The position numbers and the translations under genes were made by a program. Below the pieces are notes generated by a model. That model was not told the origin of the DNA. It ran no database searches and was given only the letters and a program-made list of their open reading frames with translations. Below, piece after piece: positions 59,511 to 64,000 of a stretch of 64,000 nucleotides of DNA. Source of the stretch: Henricia sp. BOLD:AAB3569 (taxonomy: Eukaryota; Echinodermata; Asteroidea; Spinulosida; Echinasteridae); NCBI GenBank assembly GCA_037783545.1, contig JBBELK010000623.1:1-64000 (forward strand), in the 5' to 3' direction. Every line of letters starts with the position of its first letter. Position 1 is the first letter of the stretch.

Positions 59511-62481
59511 TGACAAGTGCGCAATATAGAGAGTTTAGGGCATGCAAAATTTGAAGTTCGTCGGAACATTTTTCGACCTCCAAATTTGCCGACGTTTGGA
59601 CCACACTTTGACCAAATTGCCGAGCCAAACTGCGGTGCGTTAACGACAGTCCGAATGACTGAGCATGCGCACAACTCAGGAGTACCCCAAAGAGGTGTGT
59701 ACAGACAGCCACGGTTTGCGTGAGAGCAGTCAGGAAGCCTCAACCCAGTTTTTTCTAAACTTTGAAATTTCTCTGCCATTTCCCGGCGAAAGTCTGTCAA
59801 TTTTTTATGACAAGTGCGCAATATAGAGAGTTTAGGGCATGCAAAATTTGAAGTTCGTCGGAACATTTTTCGACCTCCAAATTTGCCGACGTTTGGACCA
59901 CACTTTGACCAAATTGCCGAGCCAAACTGCGGTGCGTTAACGACAGTCCGAATGACTGAGCATGCGCACAACTCAGGAGTACCCCAAAGAGGTGTGTACA
60001 GACAGCCACGGTTTGCGTGAGAGCAGTCAGGAAGCCTCAACCCAGTTTTTTCTAAACTTTGAAATTTCTCTGCCATTTCCCGGCGAAAGTCTGTCAATTT
60101 TTTATGACAAGTGCGCAATATAGAGAGTTTAGGGCATGCAAAATTTGAAGTTCGTGGGAACATTTTTCGACCTCCAAATTTGCCGACGTTTGGACCACAC
60201 TTTGACCAAATTGCCGAGCCAAACTGCGGTGCGTTAACGACAGTCCGAATGACTGAGCATGCGCACAACTCAGGAGTACACCAAAGAGGTGTGTACAGAC
60301 AGCCACGGTTTGCGTGAGAGCAGTCAGGAAGCCTCAACCCAGTTTTTTCTAAACTTTGAAATTTCTCTGCCATTTCCCGGCGAAAGTCTGTCAATTTTTT
60401 ATGACAAGTGCGCAATATAGAGAGTTTAGGGCATGCAAAATTTGAAGTTCGTGGGAACATTTTTCGACCTCCAAATTTGCCGACGTTTGGACCACACTTT
60501 GACCAAATTGCCGAGCCAAACTGCGGTGCGTTAACGACAGTCCGAATGACTGAGCATGCGCACAACTCAGGAGTACCCCAAAGAGGTGTGTACAGACAGC
60601 CACGGTTTGCGTGAGAGCAGTCAGGAAGCCTCAACCCAGTTTTTTCTAAACTTTGAAATTTCTCTGCCATTTCCCGGCGAAAGTCTGTCAATTTGTTATG
60701 ACAAGTGCGCAATATAGAGAGTTTAGGGCATGCAAAATTTGAAGTTCGTCGGAACATTTTTCGACCTCCAAATTTGCCGACGTTTGGACCACACTTTGAC
60801 CAAATTGCCGAGCCAAACTGCGGTGCGTTAACGACAGTCCGAATGACTGAGCATGCGCACAACTCAGGAGTACCCCAAAGAGGTGTGTACAGACAGCCAC
60901 GGTTTGCGTGAGAGCAGTCAGGAAGCCTCAACCCAGTTTTTTCTAAACTTTAAAATTTCTCTGCCATTTCCCGGCGAAAGTCTGTCAATTTTTTATGACA
61001 AGTGCGCAATATAGAGAGTTTAGGGCATGCAAAATTTGAAGTTCGTCGGAACATTTTTCGACCTCTAAATTTGCCGACGTTTGGACCACACTTTGACCAA
61101 ATTGCCGAGCCAAACTGCGGTGCGTTAACGACAGTCCGAATGACTGAGCATGCGCACAACTCAGGAGTACCCCAAAGAGGTGTGTACAGACAGCCACGGT
61201 TTGCGTGAGAGCAGTCAGGAAGCCTCAACCCAGTTTTTTCTAAACTTTGAAATTTCTCTGCCATTTCCCGGCGAAAGTCTGTCAATTTTTTATGACAAGT
61301 GCGCAATATAGAGAGTTTAGGGCATGCAAAATTTGAAGTTCGTCGGAACATTTTTCGACCTCCAAATTTGCCGACGTTTGGACCACACTTTGACCAAATT
61401 GCCGAGCCAAACTGCGGTGCGTTAACGACAGTCCGAATGACTGAGCATGCGCACAACTCAGGAGTACCCCAAAGATGTGTGTACAGACAGCCACGGTTTG
61501 CGTGAGAGCAGTCAGGAAGCCTCAACCCAGTTTTTTCTAAACTTTGAAATTTCTCTGCCATTTCCCGGCGAAAGTCTGTCAATTTTTTATGACAAGTGCG
61601 CAATATAGAGAGTTTAGGGCATGCACAATTTGAAGTTCGTCGGAACATTTTTCGACCTCCAAATTTGCCGACGTTTGGACCACACTTTGACCAAATTGCC
61701 GAGCCAAACTGCGGTGCGTTAACGACAGTCCGAATGACTGAGCATGCGCACAACTCAGGAGTACCCCAAAGAGGTGTGTACAGACAGCCACGGTTTGCGT
61801 GAGAGCAGTCAGGAAGCCTCAACCCAGTTTTTTTCTAAACTTTGAAATTTCTCTGCCATTTCCCGGCGAAAGTCTGTCATTTTTTTATGACAAGTGCGCA
61901 ATATAGAGAGTTTAGGGCATGCAAAATTTGAAGTTCGTCGGAACATTTTTCGACCTCCAAATTTGCCGACGTTTGGACCACACTTTGACCAAATTGCCGA
62001 GCCAAACTGCGGTGCGTTAACGACAGTCCGAATGACTGAGCATGCGCACAACTCAGGAGTACCCCAAAGAGGTGTGTACAGACAGCCACGGTTTGCGTGA
62101 GAGCAGTCAGGAAGCCTCAACCCAGTTTTTTCTAAACTTTGAAATTTCTCTGCCATTTCCCGGCGAAAGTCTGTCAATTTTGTATGACAAGTGCGCAATA
62201 TAGAGAGTTTAGGGCATGCAAAATTTGAAGTTCGTGGGAACATTTTTCGACCTCCAAATTTGCCGACGTTTGGACCACACTTTGACCAAATTGCCGAGCC
62301 AAACTGCGGTGCGTTAACGACAGTCCGAATGACTGAGCATGCGCACAACTCAGGAGTACCCCAAAGAGGTGTGTACAGACAGCCACGGTTTGCGTGAGAG
62401 CAGTCAGGAAGCCTCAACCCAGTTTTTTTCTAAACTTTGAAATTTATCTGCCATTTCCCGGCGAAAGTCTGTCAATTTTTT

Positions 62482-62653
62482 ATGACAAGTGCGCAATATA
62501 GAGAGTTTAGGGCATGCAAAATTTGAAGTTCGTCGGAACATTTTTCGACCTCCAAATTTGCCGACGTTTGGACCAGTCAGGAAGCCTCAACCCAGTTTTT
62601 TCTAAACTTTGAAATTTCTCTGCCATTTCCCGGCGAAAGTCTGTCAATTTTTT
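62482..62653 (+). repeat. 172-bp monomer with a 125-bp internal deletion
   Basis: The monomer runs to GTTTGGACCA at 62575 and resumes at GTCAGGAAG from 62576, removing 125 bp. The bases CA are shared by both ends, a 2-bp microhomology. It removes exactly the palindrome-bearing part that the 146-bp half monomers keep. It is seen once only. Confidence 0.9.
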
Positions 62654-63334
62654 ATGACAAGTGCGCAATATAGAGAGTTTAGGGCATGCAAAATTTGAAG
62701 TTCGTTGGAACATTTTTCGACCTCCAAATTTGCCGACGTTTGGACCACACTTTGACCAAATTGCCGAGCCAAACTGCGGTGCGTTAACGACAGTCCGAAT
62801 GACTGAGCATGCGCACAACTCAGGAGTACCCCAAAGAGGTGTGTACAGACAGCCACGGTTTGCGTGAGAGCAGTCAGGAAGCCTCAACCCAGTTTTTTCT
62901 AAACTTTGAAATTTCTCTGCCATTTCCCGGCGAAAGTCTGTCAATTTTTTATGACAAGTGCGCAATATAGAGAGTTTAGGGCATGCAAAATTTGAAGTTC
63001 GTCGGAACATTTTTCGACCTCCAAATTTGCCGACGTTTGGACCACACTTTGACCAAATTGCCGAGCCAAACTGCGGTGCGTTAACGACAGTCCGAATGAC
63101 TGAGCATGCGCACAACTCAGGAGTACCCCAAAGAGGTGTGTACAGACAGCCACGGTTTGCGTGAGAGCAGTCAGGAAGCCTTAACCCAGTTTTTTCTAAA
63201 CTTTGAAATTTCTCTGCCATTTCCCGGCGAAAGTCTGTCAATTTTTTATGACAAGTGCGCAATATAGAGAGTTTAGGGCATGCAACATTTGAAGTTCGTC
63301 GGAACATTTTTCGACCTCCAAATTTGCCGACGTT

Positions 63335-63626
63335 GTTGTTGTTGTTGTTGTTGTATGTTTTATGGCATCTTCGGCAACTATAGGCCCTTTATGCCATCAA
63401 CTATACGGTTTTAGCTTTAACTATACTATATTATCAACTTGAGATGACGAAGAAGGAGTTGCAGTTTTAGAAGTGGGAGGAAAACCCCCAGAGAAATGCC
63501 CCAGGGGAAAACCCACGCGGTCAAGTAGGGACTGCAAACCCAATCCACATACACGCCCCGGATTCGAACCCGGGACCCCAGAGGTGAAAGGCGAGGAAAG
63601 AACCCGTACGCCAACCCGACCGCCCC
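63335..63626 (-). mobile_element. tRNA-derived SINE, copy 6
   Basis: It is identical to copy 1. The target duplication is at 63322-63334 and 63627-63639. The left flank has CCTCCAAATT and a private GCAACATTTG. It is separated from copy 5 by 9.7 kb of SINE-free monomers. Confidence 0.88.
63560..63613 (-). promoter_or_regulatory. Internal Pol III promoter of SINE copy 6
   Basis: The box A and box B sequences and spacing are identical to those of copy 1. Confidence 0.78.
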
Positions 63627-64000
63627 ATTTGCCGACGTTTGGACCACACTTTGACCAAATTGCCGAGCCAAACTGCGGTGCGTTAACGACAGTCCGAATG
63701 ACTGAGCATGCGCACAACTCAGGAGTACCCCAAAGAGGTGTGTACAGACAGCCACGGTTTGCGTGAGAGCAGTCAGGAAGCCTCAACCCAGTTTTTTCTA
63801 AACTTTGAAATTTCTCTGCCATTTCCCGGCGAAAGTCTGTCAATTTTTTGTGACAAGTGCGCAATATAGAGAGTTTAGGGCATGCAAAATTTGAAGTTCG
63901 TCGGAACATTTTTCGACCTCCAAATTTGCCGACGTTTGGACCACACTTTGACCAAATTGCCGAGCCAAACTGCGGTGCGTTAACGACAGTCCGAATGACT

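Larger units (their letters stand above)
1..64000. repeat. Satellite DNA array with a 297-bp monomer, whole window
   Basis: One monomer recurs head to tail across the whole window with a period of 297 bp, shifting by one or two bases where thymine runs change length. All copies have the same orientation. Most neighbours differ at zero to a few bases, which is typical of a satellite homogenised by unequal crossing over and gene conversion. Interruptions are six SINE copies, thirteen 146-bp half monomers, three 65-bp local duplications, one 172-bp deleted monomer and one 13-bp deletion. No unique sequence is present, so the array is longer than 64 kb. Any stretch not listed separately is ordinary monomer sequence with no gene seen. 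Its likely role is structural (centromeric, pericentromeric or subtelomeric heterochromatin), which is inferred from size and homogeneity only. Confidence 0.98.
42155..64000. repeat. Subarray G: SINE-bearing satellite domain
   Basis: All six SINE copies lie in this last third, and none occurs in the first 43 kb. Successive SINEs are 1496, 1496, 4764, 2386 and 9692 bp apart. The first four spacings are whole numbers of monomers plus 305 bp (SINE and duplicated target) to within a few bases; the last also includes the 172-bp deleted monomer. Between SINEs are ordinary monomers with local dimer and trimer periods. No gene is seen. Confidence 0.88.

Noticed and set aside
1-64000. CRISPR array
   Set aside because: There are no short repeats separated by unique spacers; the whole 297-bp unit is repeated with nothing unique between copies.
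1-64000. Ribosomal DNA or another tandem gene cluster
   Set aside because: The unit is only 297 bp, and no rRNA, 5S, snRNA or histone-like sequence is recognisable in it.
1-64000. Assembly artefact from repeated copying of one read
   Set aside because: The many private substitutions, distinct HOR domains and unique deletions argue for a genuine array, although exact copy number should be confirmed with spanning long reads.

Overview
This window is one uninterrupted block of eukaryotic satellite DNA. A 297-bp monomer is repeated head to tail in a single orientation from the first base to the last, roughly 200 full-length copies plus shortened ones. Both window edges fall inside a monomer, so the array continues on each side. 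I see no convincing protein gene, no structural RNA gene, no CRISPR array and no bacterial-type operon. The long open frames arise because 297 is divisible by three, so a frame that lacks a stop in one monomer lacks it in the next. The only sequence foreign to the satellite is a 292-bp tRNA-derived SINE present six times. The satellite and the SINE point to an animal nuclear genome, probably centromeric, pericentromeric or other heterochromatin; the species cannot be named from this sequence.

Layout. 1-8556: nearly uniform monomers with a weak four-monomer (1188 bp) period at the left edge. 8557-11045: a displaced copy of a higher-order unit whose main home is 20-30 kb away, then ordinary monomers. 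11046-14579: a 1552-bp higher-order repeat (HOR) marked by a 65-bp tandem duplication, seen three times. 14580-22612: mixed trimers (891 bp), tetramers (1188 bp) and a 592-bp dimer with a shared 2-bp deletion. 22613-27310: plain monomers. 27311-42154: an HOR domain built from full monomers, a 299-bp variant monomer and a 146-bp half monomer; a 2970-bp unit appears twice, and a spacing of 1039 bp recurs. 42155-64000: the SINE-bearing domain, with HORs of 1496, 2386 and 891/893 bp and one 172-bp deleted monomer.

How it fits together. All six SINEs sit at the same base of the monomer, in the same orientation, with the same 13-bp flanking duplication. Five are identical by eye and one differs by one base. 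This is best explained by one retrotransposition followed by spread through unequal exchange or gene conversion. The shared breakpoints of the half monomers (13 copies) and the 65-bp duplications (3 copies) tell the same story. The window is therefore a record of recent, local, recombination-driven turnover rather than a gene system. Coordinates and spacings were read by eye; no alignment, folding or database search was run.
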